A DNA stretch of 64,000 nucleotides from Paraperlucidibaca baekdonensis (GTDB taxonomy: Bacteria; Pseudomonadota; Gammaproteobacteria; Pseudomonadales; Moraxellaceae): positions 186,001 to 250,000 of the forward strand of contig NZ_QUNR01000001.1 in assembly GCF_003387535.1 (NCBI RefSeq), read 5' to 3'. Each line of letters starts with the position of its first letter. Positions within the stretch are counted from its first letter, which is position 1. Shown piece after piece: positions 41,321 to 49,555 of the stretch. The notes under the pieces were generated by a model that searched no databases, had not been told where the DNA came from, and saw only the letters and a list, made by a program, of their open reading frames with translations. The translations under genes and the position numbers were made by a program.

Positions 41321-43503
41321 CCATCTACTCGCGTGCTGCCTCTACCGTAAGTTGTAGTTCCCTCTCTCACCCCGGAAAACTACAATTGCATCCCTTACAC
41401 CTACTTCCACCGTCTAGTTGTAGTTCCCTCTCTCACCCCGGAAAACTACAATCGCATAGGCTGTAAGTCCTCATCAGTCCAGGTTGTAGTTCCCTCTCTC
41501 ACCCCGGAAAACTACAATCTTAGCCAAAGCAATCGCCCTGCACGGCATGTTGTAGTTCCCTCTCTCACCCCGGAAAACTACAATCCGCTGAAATCGATCA
41601 CGAACGAGTGGCCGGTTGTAGTTCCCTCTCTCACCCCGGAAAACTACAATGGGGATTAAGCCTCCATCAATCACTGACTGGTTGTAGTTCCCTCTCTCAC
41701 CCCGGAAAACTACAATACGGCTGGAACGAGCCACACACACCGGCGCGTTGTAGTTCCCTCTCTCACCCCGGAAAACTACAATCGCGGCTTGCGCAGGAAT
41801 GGCCTCGCGTTGGTTGTAGTTCCCTCTCTCACCCCGGAAAACTACAATCGTAATGAATCTGAACAGTAGAGCCGTTCAGTTGTAGTTCCCTCTCTCACCC
41901 CGGAAAACTACAATCCGCATCGCTTTTTATATGCGCGAAGAGACGTTGTAGTTCCCTCTCTCACCCCGGAAAACTACAATAATTAGCTCGATTGAACCCC
42001 GATCATCGCCGTTGTAGTTCCCTCTCTCACCCCGGAAAACTACAATATTGATGAAATGATGCCGCCCACCGTTGACGTTGTAGTTCCCTCTCTCACCCCG
42101 GAAAACTACAATAAGGGCGCTGCGCAGGCTGATTATTTTCTGGTTGTAGTTCCCTCTCTCACCCCGGAAAACTACAATTTGGTCATCGGGTTTGTTTGCA
42201 GCCACCCCGTTGTAGTTCCCTCTCTCACCCCGGAAAACTACAATGTGACTTGTACAGTTCCGGCGCCGGCATTAGTTGTAGTTCCCTCTCTCACCCCGGA
42301 AAACTACAATTGTAACGACGGCCAAGTCATTAGTGGGTAGGTTGTAGTTCCCTCTCTCACCCCGGAAAACTACAATAGCATTGAGCATGGAGGAGCGAAA
42401 ACTGTTGTTGTAGTTCCCTCTCTCACCCCGGAAAACTACAATGTGGCGAACGGCCAACTAGCCAGTCAGCATGTTGTAGTTCCCTCTCTCACCCCGGAAA
42501 ACTACAATGCGACTTAATGCCGAGCAGGCCGGTGAATGTTGTAGTTCCCTCTCTCACCCCGGAAAACTACAATCAGGCGTGCGCCCACACTCTTTAGCGA
42601 TCTGTTGTAGTTCCCTCTCTCACCCCGGAAAACTACAATCATTGGTTTGTGCTGCTGTGATGCGCTGCTGTTGTAGTTCCCTCTCTCACCCCGGAAAACT
42701 ACAATAAGGAAAGATGCAGCACCTTATGCAGTTCCGTTGTAGTTCCCTCTCTCACCCCGGAAAACTACAATGCATTAGGCAAAACATCCTGCCAACGCTG
42801 AGTTGTAGTTCCCTCTCTCACCCCGGAAAACTACAATTCGAAGATTCGAGCGTTGAAGACTCGCTGCGTTGTAGTTCCCTCTCTCACCCCGGAAAACTAC
42901 AATCGCTTTGATCTGTGCCTTGCTGATCTTGATGTTGTAGTTCCCTCTCTCACCCCGGAAAACTACAATCTGTGTTGAAGAATAACCAGAGTAATGATGG
43001 TTGTAGTTCCCTCTCTCACCCCGGAAAACTACAATCACTCATCCCACACAACCACACAACTCCACGTTGTAGTTCCCTCTCTCACCCCGGAAAACTACAA
43101 TGACTCAAGAAGTATCGGGGGTCGATCTTGCGTTGTAGTTCCCTCTCTCACCCCGGAAAACTACAATCGTATACGAGCGGCTTAGCCTCTCGCACCTGTT
43201 GTAGTTCCCTCTCTCACCCCGGAAAACTACAATAGCCGTCTAATCTTCAATAACGCCTCAAGAGTTGTAGTTCCCTCTCTCACCCCGGAAAACTACAATA
43301 TGAAGCCCGAGACAGTCCAAAACAAAGCTGTTGTAGTTCCCTCTCTCACCCCGGAAAACTACAATCGGCGAGCTTTTCAGCCTCTAGCGCGTCGATTCTG
43401 GGTTGTAGTTCCCTCTCTCACCCCGGAAAACTACAATGGTGGCGCAGTTCACAAGCATTCACGCAATGTTGTAGTTCCCTCTCTCACCCCGGAAAACTAC
43501 AAT
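41285..43503 (+). CRISPR. type II-C CRISPR array, 34 repeats, 33 spacers
   Basis: Counted directly: 34 repeats of 36 bases at a regular 66-base pitch, the first at 41285 and the last at 43468. Spacers are 30 bases except spacer 19 (42509-42537, 29 bases) and spacer 32 (43366-43401, 36 bases); all differ. The repeat starts GTTGTAGTTCCC and ends AAAACTACAAT, very close to the Neisseria meningitidis II-C repeat, with an 8-base dyad at its ends (positions 2-9 and 28-35). Pairing with the tracrRNA shows that crRNA sense is the plus strand. Positions 31-36 read TACAAT and 8-13 read TTCCCT, 17 bases apart, so each repeat may carry a weak promoter as shown for Neisseria. Transcription converges with the cas operon. 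Confidence 0.99.
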
Positions 43504-43514
43504 ACCCCCAATCC

Positions 43515-43548
43515 AAACCCTTGTAGCGCTTGCGTTACAGGGGTTTTT
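43515..43548 (+). terminator. terminator-like hairpin at the end of the array
   Basis: A 15-base-pair stem (43515-43529 with 43532-43546, two G-T pairs, 2-base loop) is followed by T's on the plus strand, 12 bases after the last repeat. It would stop transcripts leaving the array before they run antisense into cas2. A second AT-only dyad (TTTTTAC/GTAAAAA, 43544-43560) overlaps its end. The 63-base gap 43504-43566 may also serve as leader. Confidence 0.7.
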
Positions 43549-43566
43549 ACTTAGTAAAAAGGCGCG

Positions 43567-43899
43567 CTAAAACAACAGCATTTGATCAGCATTAACCTTT
43601 TTTTCCTGTATAGATCGCGTGCCCACAAGCAGCTTCATGCTGGTAAACTGCTTCTCAGTGAGTTGCAAATAACGAATTGAGCCTTCTTTGGGCAGGTTAT
43701 TTGCCAATCGTTTGAGGTGTTTTTCGGCACTATCGGTGCCGTTTACCACGCGGCCATACACCGACCACTGGATCATATCGTATCCGTCTTTCAGCAAAAA
43801 CCGACGAAACACCACATAGGCACGCTTAAATGCCGGCGTAGTCACCGGGAGATCAAAAAAAACCAGTAGTCGCATAAATCGCCTCGTTTGCTTACTCAT
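43567..43899 (-). CDS. cas2: CRISPR-associated endoribonuclease-fold protein Cas2
   Basis: Small ferredoxin-fold partner of Cas1 in spacer acquisition (110 residues). The first strand [13 protein letters not shown] carries the conserved Asp, followed by [14 protein letters not shown] and [13 protein letters not shown], typical of type II Cas2. It begins 3 bases after the cas1 stop. An internal ATG at codon 9 (MRLLVFF) would match the family start more closely. Confidence 0.96.
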   Translation of the reverse strand: MSKQTRRFMRLLVFFDLPVTTPAFKRAYVVFRRFLLKDGYDMIQWSVYGRVVNGTDSAEKHLKRLANNLPKEGSIRYLQLTEKQFTSMKLLVGTRSIQEKKVNADQMLLF

Positions 43900-43902
43900 A
43901 AG

Positions 43903-44820
43903 TTAGCAGTCCTTCCCAACTAGTCTTGGCAACACCAGAGCGGGCAGTGACTTAGCGCCATCGCCGTGCATAAATGCTTTGACTAAGCTCATCACGGCTT
44001 TATCTATTGCCACCAAGATTGAACACTCGCCCATCGGGCCTGAGACGAGCGCCACATCGCTGTGCAATAGACCAATGAGCTGCGTCTTTTGCGCGGTCGT
44101 GAGTATGTCGTCAGATGGCCTTGGCATATTGATCACGCATTGATCAACAAAAGGCCGAAAAGGCTCAATGACGTCATCGGCTAAATTAAAGCTATTTTGC
44201 TCACTGCGATGAAACACACCGAGTGCAGGCAAGCAGCCATAGGCCACCAGGGCGCGAGCAATAGCAGCACGAAACACGGCATATCCATAATTTGAGGCGG
44301 CATTGAGCCAGTTAGTTTGCTGGCGCGTAAAATCCGCGCCATGCAATACTTTAAAATAGGCCTGCGCACCTTGAGCCTCTAAGTTGTCTGGGTCGCCTGA
44401 GCGCACCGCTTTCGACAGCCGATGCAGAAACTCACTACCACTATGCTCTTTCACGCGAGCCAAAAGACCGGCTTGGTTAGCGAGTTTTTGACGAATAATT
44501 TCTTGGTGTAGGCGCTTCGCTGCAGGCTCGCTCAGCGCCATTTGTGCGCGTAGTACTTTGAGCGCTCTGGAGTGGGGCAGAAAGGGTAGCAAACACCCAT
44601 TGGGTAAAAAGCTTTTACCCAATGTAATCAACACGATTTGCGCATCTGCTAGCGCAGACAGGAGCTGACCCGTTAAGGTGATTTGCTGACTTTCCAGCAC
44701 CAACACCGCGATATCTTCCAGCGGCACTTGAGCCTTTTGACCCGACTGGGCAATGCACAGCGCTTCATGCCCTAAGCTCAGCGCAGCGGGCTTGCTGATA
44801 ACCACGCTGCGCCAGCTCAT
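43903..44820 (-). CDS. cas1: CRISPR integrase Cas1 (type II-C)
   Basis: A 305-residue spacer integrase. The start MSWRSVVISKP at 44820 matches type II Cas1 N-termini and lies 2 bases after the cas9 stop; the longer open frame upstream overlaps cas9 and is rejected. Candidate metal ligands are E148 in DNLEAQGAQAYF, H204 in LGVFHRSEQNSFNLADD, and the following acidic pair near 215-219 in DDVIEPFRP. No csn2 or cas4 accompanies it, which defines subtype II-C. Confidence 0.96.
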   Translation of the reverse strand: MSWRSVVISKPAALSLGHEALCIAQSGQKAQVPLEDIAVLVLESQQITLTGQLLSALADAQIVLITLGKSFLPNGCLLPFLPHSRALKVLRAQMALSEPAAKRLHQEIIRQKLANQAGLLARVKEHSGSEFLHRLSKAVRSGDPDNLEAQGAQAYFKVLHGADFTRQQTNWLNAASNYGYAVFRAAIARALVAYGCLPALGVFHRSEQNSFNLADDVIEPFRPFVDQCVINMPRPSDDILTTAQKTQLIGLLHSDVALVSGPMGECSILVAIDKAVMSLVKAFMHGDGAKSLPALVLPRLVGKDC

Positions 44821-44822
44821 GA

Positions 44823-47800
44823 TCAGATTAGCGGCTTGCCAGGGCGCGCTTTGCGCAACGGCTGCCTGACTTCTGGTTTGGCAAGAAATAAGCGACCGAG
44901 AAGATCGACATGGCACTTTTCAACTTTTAAGGCTGTCTTTATGCCATTGCTTCGTAACAGTCCATCCTTTGCAAGCTTTGTATTTCTATCATGTAGCCAG
45001 ATATTTATATTCCCCGTAGCGCGATCTAAGCCTCCAAAATACCCCTCGCGAGCAGGCTGGTTTTTCAAAATAACTCGCACCCAGTCGCCCGAACACAAAC
45101 TAAATAAAAACTGATAAGTCTCATCCATGTCAGGCCATTCACTTTCAGGCTTTGACTGTACAACGGCTCTATTCGGTAGCGTGTCGGCCACAGCATCGGC
45201 CACATAAAGCGGCACGGCATAAAACTTACCGGCTTTAGTAAATATGTCTACGCGTATCATTGCGCCGTTATCGGCAATACCGTGACGCACCGCCATGCCA
45301 CTTTTTTGGGTGGACAAAAGCTTCACCGAGCGAATGACAGGTGCCACCTTGCCCGGCTTAGAGGGTTTCAAAAGGGGCGGCTGATCTGGCCCAAAGGCTT
45401 TTTTGCCATCGCCGCCGTAGGCTTTTAAGCGCTCACGCACAGCGTCAATGAGGCCTGCATTTCGGGGGTCTTCGGCACCGACAATTTTGTCTACATCTTT
45501 TAGCGACAAAGCCGACAGTGGGGTATTGATACTGGATTTGTTATCGGCCAGCAGTCGAGCCTCTTTGCCAGTAGAGCGAATCGTTTCTTTGTGCGCCTGG
45601 CCAATATTTCGACGCTGCGGTGCGCGGGATACACGAACTGGCATTAGATCACTTGGCCGCAACACATCGGGCAGCTTCTCTTCAAAGTAGCGGATGGGGT
45701 TGGGTGCTAATCGAGCCTCTAATTCCTGCCGGAAGTATGGCCAGGGTTGCGGAAAGCGATCGTCGAGCTTGAGCGCTTGTTGCTTCCTAAATGCGTCTAT
45801 ATCGAGGATTTCGCCTGTATCAGGGTCTATGTAGGACTCTTTGACCATCGCGAGCTCTTTTCGTTTGGCGTGCTCGGCCATGCGCTTAACAAAAGATCGG
45901 CTGGTTGCCGCCACCACGGCGGCATCTTGTGCATGATGCAAATCGCCATTTTGGCGCACTTTGGTAATGCCCCATCGCGCCCGCAGCAGAGACGTCAGTC
46001 GGCCAGCTACGACCACGCAGCGCTCGTGCCCCGCCGCTGATTCATGCCAGGTCAGGTGTGTCTCCAACATCTGCTTAAACTCGCGGCAGATATAACGCGT
46101 GTCGTTGAGATTACGGTCGCGGAACTCCTCGGCTTCTTCTTCGCCAAAGTGTTTGCGCAATAGTTTTAGTCTTTTGGGTTCTCTGTAAGCTGCCGTGCTT
46201 TTTACCCATGCTGAAAATGCCAACCACCGTGGGCTGTCGTCACTTGAGCCGAAGTACTCCCACGGGGTTCGGTTGCCTTTGTTGCGATTCTCCGCCGTTA
46301 ACACCAGTACTTTATTGCTTAGGCTGTCATCGAAGCTGCGCGAGTAAGGCAACACATGGTCAACTTCCACATAGCCAGGCTCTTGAAGGCGCGCCGTATC
46401 AATTGGCTTTTGACTATATGCACACTGACCATTTTGCTCTCGGTACAAGCGCCACTTGAGCATATCTAAGCCATTGGGCTCTCGACCAAACTGCTCGGCA
46501 TACATATCTCGAGCACCAGCGCGCTCGGCTTCATATTTCTTTTGATCGCTCTCAATTTTCCGGCGCTCGACTGGCCCGCGGCTTAAATCTCTGGCTAATT
46601 CAATATGAATAGCGGCAGGCGGGCCGTACTCTCGGACAATGGCATTAACCAATTTGCGGGCTTGGTTTAGCGCCCGATAAACAACCGGATTGATAATTTT
46701 GTCGCGGTCGGGAGCGGGCAAATACGTCGTACGTGCATTGGTGACTTGTACCTGACTGTGGTGATAGCCGGCACTGAGCACAGCTTCATCGTAACGCTGC
46801 CCTTGCTGCAAATAAGGTAAAATTTTCGCTAATGCTTTTTGTGACAAACGAATAAAGTCATCGAAGCTTTCCTCGAGCAAACTGTCGATCAATGCGTCAT
46901 CAAAGTGATGTTCGAGCAGCCACGCTTTGCATTCTTTGTCATCTTTAAAGCAGGTCAGTGCGTAAGCAATTTGATCTAGTCTCTCGCCGTGATACACATC
47001 TTTTTGCCAGTCTGACGTGCGGCCAATACGTTCATACGCTTTAGCTAACCGGTGAAATGAGCCACTCTCGAAAAAAGTCGTTTCTTCGGGGTTTTTCCCG
47101 TTCGCTGAGCGATAGCTGAGTAAGTTAAAGCGCGTGTGTTCCGGCAAATCTAAAACCTTTCTCACTTGCTTGAAGGTCAGCTTCTTTTGCGTAAATGGCA
47201 GATTTTGGAGCGCCTCGCGCTGTGTCGCACTGAGCTCAACAGACTTACCACTGGTCACGATCTTTAGGTTATTAAGCTTGCTCAACCAAATAAAGCGCTG
47301 AGCCGAGTAACTCGCTTTGGGTGCTCTAAACTCTGCTGGCTCAAAAGTACATTTGCCAACCATTTTGAGCAGGTTTGCACCCGAAAGCGTGGGCCGACGC
47401 TGCAAAAGCAGCTCATGTACGCGATCGTGCAATGTCGAGGTGGCTAAGACATTACCCTGCCGCTGCTGCGCAGCAAATACCTCCGCCAACTCATACACAA
47501 GGTCCGCGCGCGCAAAGGTATGCGTGTAGGAACCGCCTTTATTACGCTTCGCTTCCTCGTAGGCGGCATCCTTTGCTGCCATTTCGCCTACCGTGCGGTA
47601 GTTTTTTTCTGTCATTAAAGCTTGGTTGGCTTTTACGCCACTGAGCATTTGGCCTGCTTTTTCATCAGACTTAAGCTCACTTTTTCGGTTCGACATAAAG
47701 CCGCGATGCTTGACCATGTGGTAGATGACCACAGCCAACTCTTGCCCAGTGAGCTTTTCATCTAATGATTTTGCGCGAAGCGCCCAAGGCGTGGCTGGCG

Positions 47801-48083
47801 TATAAATCAGGGCCATGGGGTCATTGGTGCTCAACAGGCCCTCGCGCTTTAATAAACGTCTTAGCCGCAATAATCGAAACGCCCGGCGACGAATGCGCCG
47901 TCGCGTAAGCCGTGACTCTCGACGCACTAAATTAAGCGAGTCGCCTTCTTTAGCCGTCTCAGCTTTATCGAATGTACGAACATGAAGTGCTTTGATGCTG
48001 TCGGAGTCAAGCAGGGCAGCACCAACAGAGGCCATGCCAATATCGAGCCCAAGGGTATAAGAAGTAGTTGTCATGAAGTCCAT
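44823..48083 (-). CDS. cas9: CRISPR effector nuclease Cas9 (type II-C, Nme-like)
   Basis: RNA-guided double-strand nuclease of 1086 residues, almost the size of Neisseria Cas9 (1082). RuvC-I is YTLGLDIGMASVG with D14; an Arg-rich bridge helix covers about 53-82; RuvC-II is IHIELARDLSRG with E495; HNH shows VDHVLPYSRSFDDSLSNKV with D575, H576 and N599; RuvC-III is HHAQDAAVVA with H717 and D720. All catalytic residues are intact. The C-terminal PAM-interacting region (GNINIWLHDRNTK, GIKTALKVEKCHVDLLGR) aligns with the Neisseria domain but has different residues, so the PAM cannot be read off. Either ATG 48083 or ATG 48074 may be the start. Less GC-rich than its neighbours by eye, suggesting transfer. 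Confidence 0.98.
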   Translation of the reverse strand: MDFMTTTSYTLGLDIGMASVGAALLDSDSIKALHVRTFDKAETAKEGDSLNLVRRESRLTRRRIRRRAFRLLRLRRLLKREGLLSTNDPMALIYTPATPWALRAKSLDEKLTGQELAVVIYHMVKHRGFMSNRKSELKSDEKAGQMLSGVKANQALMTEKNYRTVGEMAAKDAAYEEAKRNKGGSYTHTFARADLVYELAEVFAAQQRQGNVLATSTLHDRVHELLLQRRPTLSGANLLKMVGKCTFEPAEFRAPKASYSAQRFIWLSKLNNLKIVTSGKSVELSATQREALQNLPFTQKKLTFKQVRKVLDLPEHTRFNLLSYRSANGKNPEETTFFESGSFHRLAKAYERIGRTSDWQKDVYHGERLDQIAYALTCFKDDKECKAWLLEHHFDDALIDSLLEESFDDFIRLSQKALAKILPYLQQGQRYDEAVLSAGYHHSQVQVTNARTTYLPAPDRDKIINPVVYRALNQARKLVNAIVREYGPPAAIHIELARDLSRGPVERRKIESDQKKYEAERAGARDMYAEQFGREPNGLDMLKWRLYREQNGQCAYSQKPIDTARLQEPGYVEVDHVLPYSRSFDDSLSNKVLVLTAENRNKGNRTPWEYFGSSDDSPRWLAFSAWVKSTAAYREPKRLKLLRKHFGEEEAEEFRDRNLNDTRYICREFKQMLETHLTWHESAAGHERCVVVAGRLTSLLRARWGITKVRQNGDLHHAQDAAVVAATSRSFVKRMAEHAKRKELAMVKESYIDPDTGEILDIDAFRKQQALKLDDRFPQPWPYFRQELEARLAPNPIRYFEEKLPDVLRPSDLMPVRVSRAPQRRNIGQAHKETIRSTGKEARLLADNKSSINTPLSALSLKDVDKIVGAEDPRNAGLIDAVRERLKAYGGDGKKAFGPDQPPLLKPSKPGKVAPVIRSVKLLSTQKSGMAVRHGIADNGAMIRVDIFTKAGKFYAVPLYVADAVADTLPNRAVVQSKPESEWPDMDETYQFLFSLCSGDWVRVILKNQPAREGYFGGLDRATGNINIWLHDRNTKLAKDGLLRSNGIKTALKVEKCHVDLLGRLFLAKPEVRQPLRKARPGKPLI

Positions 48084-48096
48084 TTCCAGTTAATTT
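48068..48096 (+). promoter_or_regulatory. predicted tracrRNA promoter inside the cas9 start region
   Basis: TTGTCA (48068-48073, five of six to consensus) and TAATTT (48091-48096, three of six) are 17 bases apart, and the anti-repeat begins 7 bases after the -10 box. The -35 box lies over the alternative cas9 start codon on the other strand. Confidence 0.55.
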
Positions 48097-48101
48097 CGAA
48101 T

Positions 48102-48200
48102 CTTGTAGTTTTCCGGGGTGAGAGCCGTTACTACAATAAGGTAAATGCCTTAGGGCATTACACCGAACCCGACCCAGCTGGTTTCAGCTGGGTCTTTTTA
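48102..48200 (+). ncRNA. tracrRNA
   Basis: About 98 nt, divergent from cas9. Bases 48103-48124 are the exact complement of repeat positions 14-35, and ACTACAAT (48130-48137) pairs with the repeat start, leaving a bulge (CCGTT) as in Neisseria. Then come the AAGG nexus, a hairpin (48141-48149 with 48154-48161, one bulged A) and a perfect 10-base-pair terminator stem (48171-48180 with 48185-48194, loop GTTT) followed by T5. The core GAGAGCCGTTACTACAATAA is nearly that of the N. meningitidis tracrRNA. Confidence 0.95.
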
Positions 48201-48228
48201 TTTATACCCGCTTTACTTTACTTTTCAA
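48201..48228 (-). promoter_or_regulatory. predicted cas9 operon promoter
   Basis: On the minus strand TTGAAA (48228-48223) and TATAAA (48206-48201), each five of six to consensus, are 16 bases apart. Transcription would begin near 48194, giving a 5' leader of about 110 nt on cas9 mRNA that is antisense to nearly the whole tracrRNA. It lies 27 bases downstream of the Abi stop codon, so read-through from Abi is also possible. Confidence 0.65.
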
Positions 48229-48255
48229 TCCCTTGAGCATTTGGCACGTTGTCCT

Positions 48256-49275
48256 TCATATTTCATTAGCGGTCATTAAATCGTTTTGCCAGAAAGGGTC
48301 GCTATACCAAGTGTCTTGAATGCCCATTGCCTGCAAATCAATTTCTATATACTCATTGAATAAATCCGCAAGGCACTTGCACCATTGAGTATGCGGACTC
48401 ACCTGCCGCATGAAGTGCTGCAGAATCGCCAACACCATCGCAACACGAGTGTGCTGGTTTTCACCGCGAAGATAATCTGGCCACGAAAAGCCAGCCTGCT
48501 TAGGTCTTACGGGCTTAATAGCGAGCTCACGATTCCAGATTCTTGCATGGTGAGCACAAATATTGCGCACGACAGTAAGCGTATGTAGCCAAGAGTCTAG
48601 CAATGGCGAAGGGGCAGCAAGCTGCTGGCCAATAAATTTGCGGTCATTATCTTTGGCCAAGCCACGATATAAGTGTGATAAATCACCGATGGTCAACTCT
48701 TCCAACATGGCCCAACCGGGCATCAGCTCTGGAGAGTCATAAGTTAAAGCATAGTGTCGGGCATAGCTTTCATGAGCACGCCGATTTTTTAGCGCTTCCT
48801 TGCGAAGCGCGTCGGCATTAGTTAGGCGATCAATACGCGCTACTTCTCGGCGATAGTCTTGAAGTGCTTTTTGTTGCGCGTTCTCAATGGTGCTAATTAA
48901 TCTCTCGTGATCATAGCGGTCTTTAAAATGTGAACGATTCAAATACCAGTGTGGACCATAAGCAGGCCCCATATAGTTTGAGATTGCCGACCTGATTGCC
49001 ACCTCCGTGCGTTCAATCGCGTCCATGAGTAGCAATCGCAGCCGACGATCGAACTCATAAAGCTGGCTTATTTGACGAAAGCGGGTGCCTGGTAAAAAGG
49101 CATGATCTGCGTAACTCACCACCTGAAACGGACGCATATAAGGCGTAAGACGAAAGAAACTTACAGCGCTCAAAAAATCGGCTGCACGTGCTTCGTCACG
49201 AATATAAAGACCGCGACTTTTGAGCAGATCTACCTGCTCCAAAATAGAAATAGCGGGCTTAGCGAATGACCTCAC
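48256..49275 (-). CDS. Abi_2 (AbiD/AbiF-type) HEPN abortive infection protein
   Basis: A 339-residue protein of the Abi_2 family, phage-defence factors with a HEPN RNase fold. The N-terminus SFAKPAISILEQVDLLKSRGLYIRDEARAADFLSAVSFFRL is typical; DAIERTEVAIRSAI follows near residue 90. The catalytic HEPN motif Rx4H is intact as RNICAH (R237, H242). I place the start at GTG 49275, because the longer frame beginning at 49314 would run through the 3' half of the upstream structured RNA. It is transcribed towards cas9 with 172 bases between them. Cleavage target and trigger are unknown; abortive infection by RNA cleavage is the family model. Confidence 0.9.
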   Translation of the reverse strand: MRSFAKPAISILEQVDLLKSRGLYIRDEARAADFLSAVSFFRLTPYMRPFQVVSYADHAFLPGTRFRQISQLYEFDRRLRLLLMDAIERTEVAIRSAISNYMGPAYGPHWYLNRSHFKDRYDHERLISTIENAQQKALQDYRREVARIDRLTNADALRKEALKNRRAHESYARHYALTYDSPELMPGWAMLEELTIGDLSHLYRGLAKDNDRKFIGQQLAAPSPLLDSWLHTLTVVRNICAHHARIWNRELAIKPVRPKQAGFSWPDYLRGENQHTRVAMVLAILQHFMRQVSPHTQWCKCLADLFNEYIEIDLQAMGIQDTWYSDPFWQNDLMTANEI

Positions 49276-49299
49276 GTCAACGCCGACTTTTTTAAAACA

Positions 49300-49361
49300 A
49301 TAAAAAACCCGCACGATTTGAGCATGTCTACCGAGGTAGTCATAGGCTTGGCGGGTATGTT
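49300..49361 (-). ncRNA. abiF-like structured RNA upstream of the Abi gene
   Basis: About 60 nt. An outer stem ACCCGC (49356-49351) pairs with GCGGGT (49312-49307) and runs into T6, so it doubles as a terminator. Inside is a hairpin (49343-49336 with 49331-49324) with seven pairs, one A-A mismatch and a CTCG loop, and a single-stranded GCTCAAATCGT stretch. Sequence, structure and position match my memory of the abiF RNA motif found upstream of Abi_2 genes by comparative genomics. It sits 25 bases before the GTG start. Confidence 0.82.
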
Positions 49362-49368
49362 ACAAACG

Positions 49369-49397
49369 AGTATAAGCAATCGATACGAGCTGAACAA
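49369..49397 (-). promoter_or_regulatory. promoter of the abiF-like RNA
   Basis: TTGTTC (49397-49392) and TATACT (49374-49369) are exactly 17 bases apart on the minus strand, placing the RNA start near 49361, immediately before the outer stem. Confidence 0.72.
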
Positions 49398-49516
49398 GAC
49401 AGCGCTGACTTCAAGACAAAAGCTCGTGCTAAGCGGCAGCCAGTTTAGCGCTAGGCCAAAGTCACTACTTTTCCTGTGCATTGCATACAAATCCTTTTGT
49501 AATAATTAATCAACGT

Positions 49517-49522
49517 TATAGT
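49517..49522 (+). promoter_or_regulatory. candidate -10 box of earP-efp
   Basis: TATAGT lies 34 bases before the earP ATG; the -35 region (CTTTTG at 49494-49499) is weak. It is divergent from the abiF RNA promoter, so the 280-base gap 49276-49555 is accounted for by these two promoters and the RNA. Confidence 0.4.
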
Positions 49523-49555
49523 GCCGCAAACACCAAATCAACCAATCAGTCCCTC

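Noticed and set aside
41474-43554. Open frames of 60-95 codons on both strands across the array, with recurring peptides such as VVPSLTPENYN
   Set aside because: They are translations of the 66-base CRISPR repeat pitch, which is a multiple of three; no start signals and the spacers are unrelated.
43504-43566. A csn2, cas4 or fourth adaptation gene next to cas2
   Set aside because: Only 63 bases separate cas2 from the array and no such gene lies upstream of cas9; the locus is II-C.
44821-44916. Longer cas1 start at 44916
   Set aside because: It would overlap the end of cas9 by more than 90 bases; the MSWRS start at 44820 matches type II Cas1 and lies 2 bases after the cas9 stop.
48205-48255. 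A second anti-repeat or scaRNA-like RNA after the tracrRNA
   Set aside because: No complementarity to the repeat is seen beyond 48137; the stretch is explained by the cas9 promoter.
49276-49314. Longer Abi start at GTG 49314
   Set aside because: The extra residues would be encoded by the RNA's 3' stem and T tract; GTG 49275 gives the family N-terminus.
49272-49490. A 72-codon minus-strand frame upstream of the Abi gene
   Set aside because: It runs through the abiF-like RNA and its promoter; the bases are better explained by the RNA structure.
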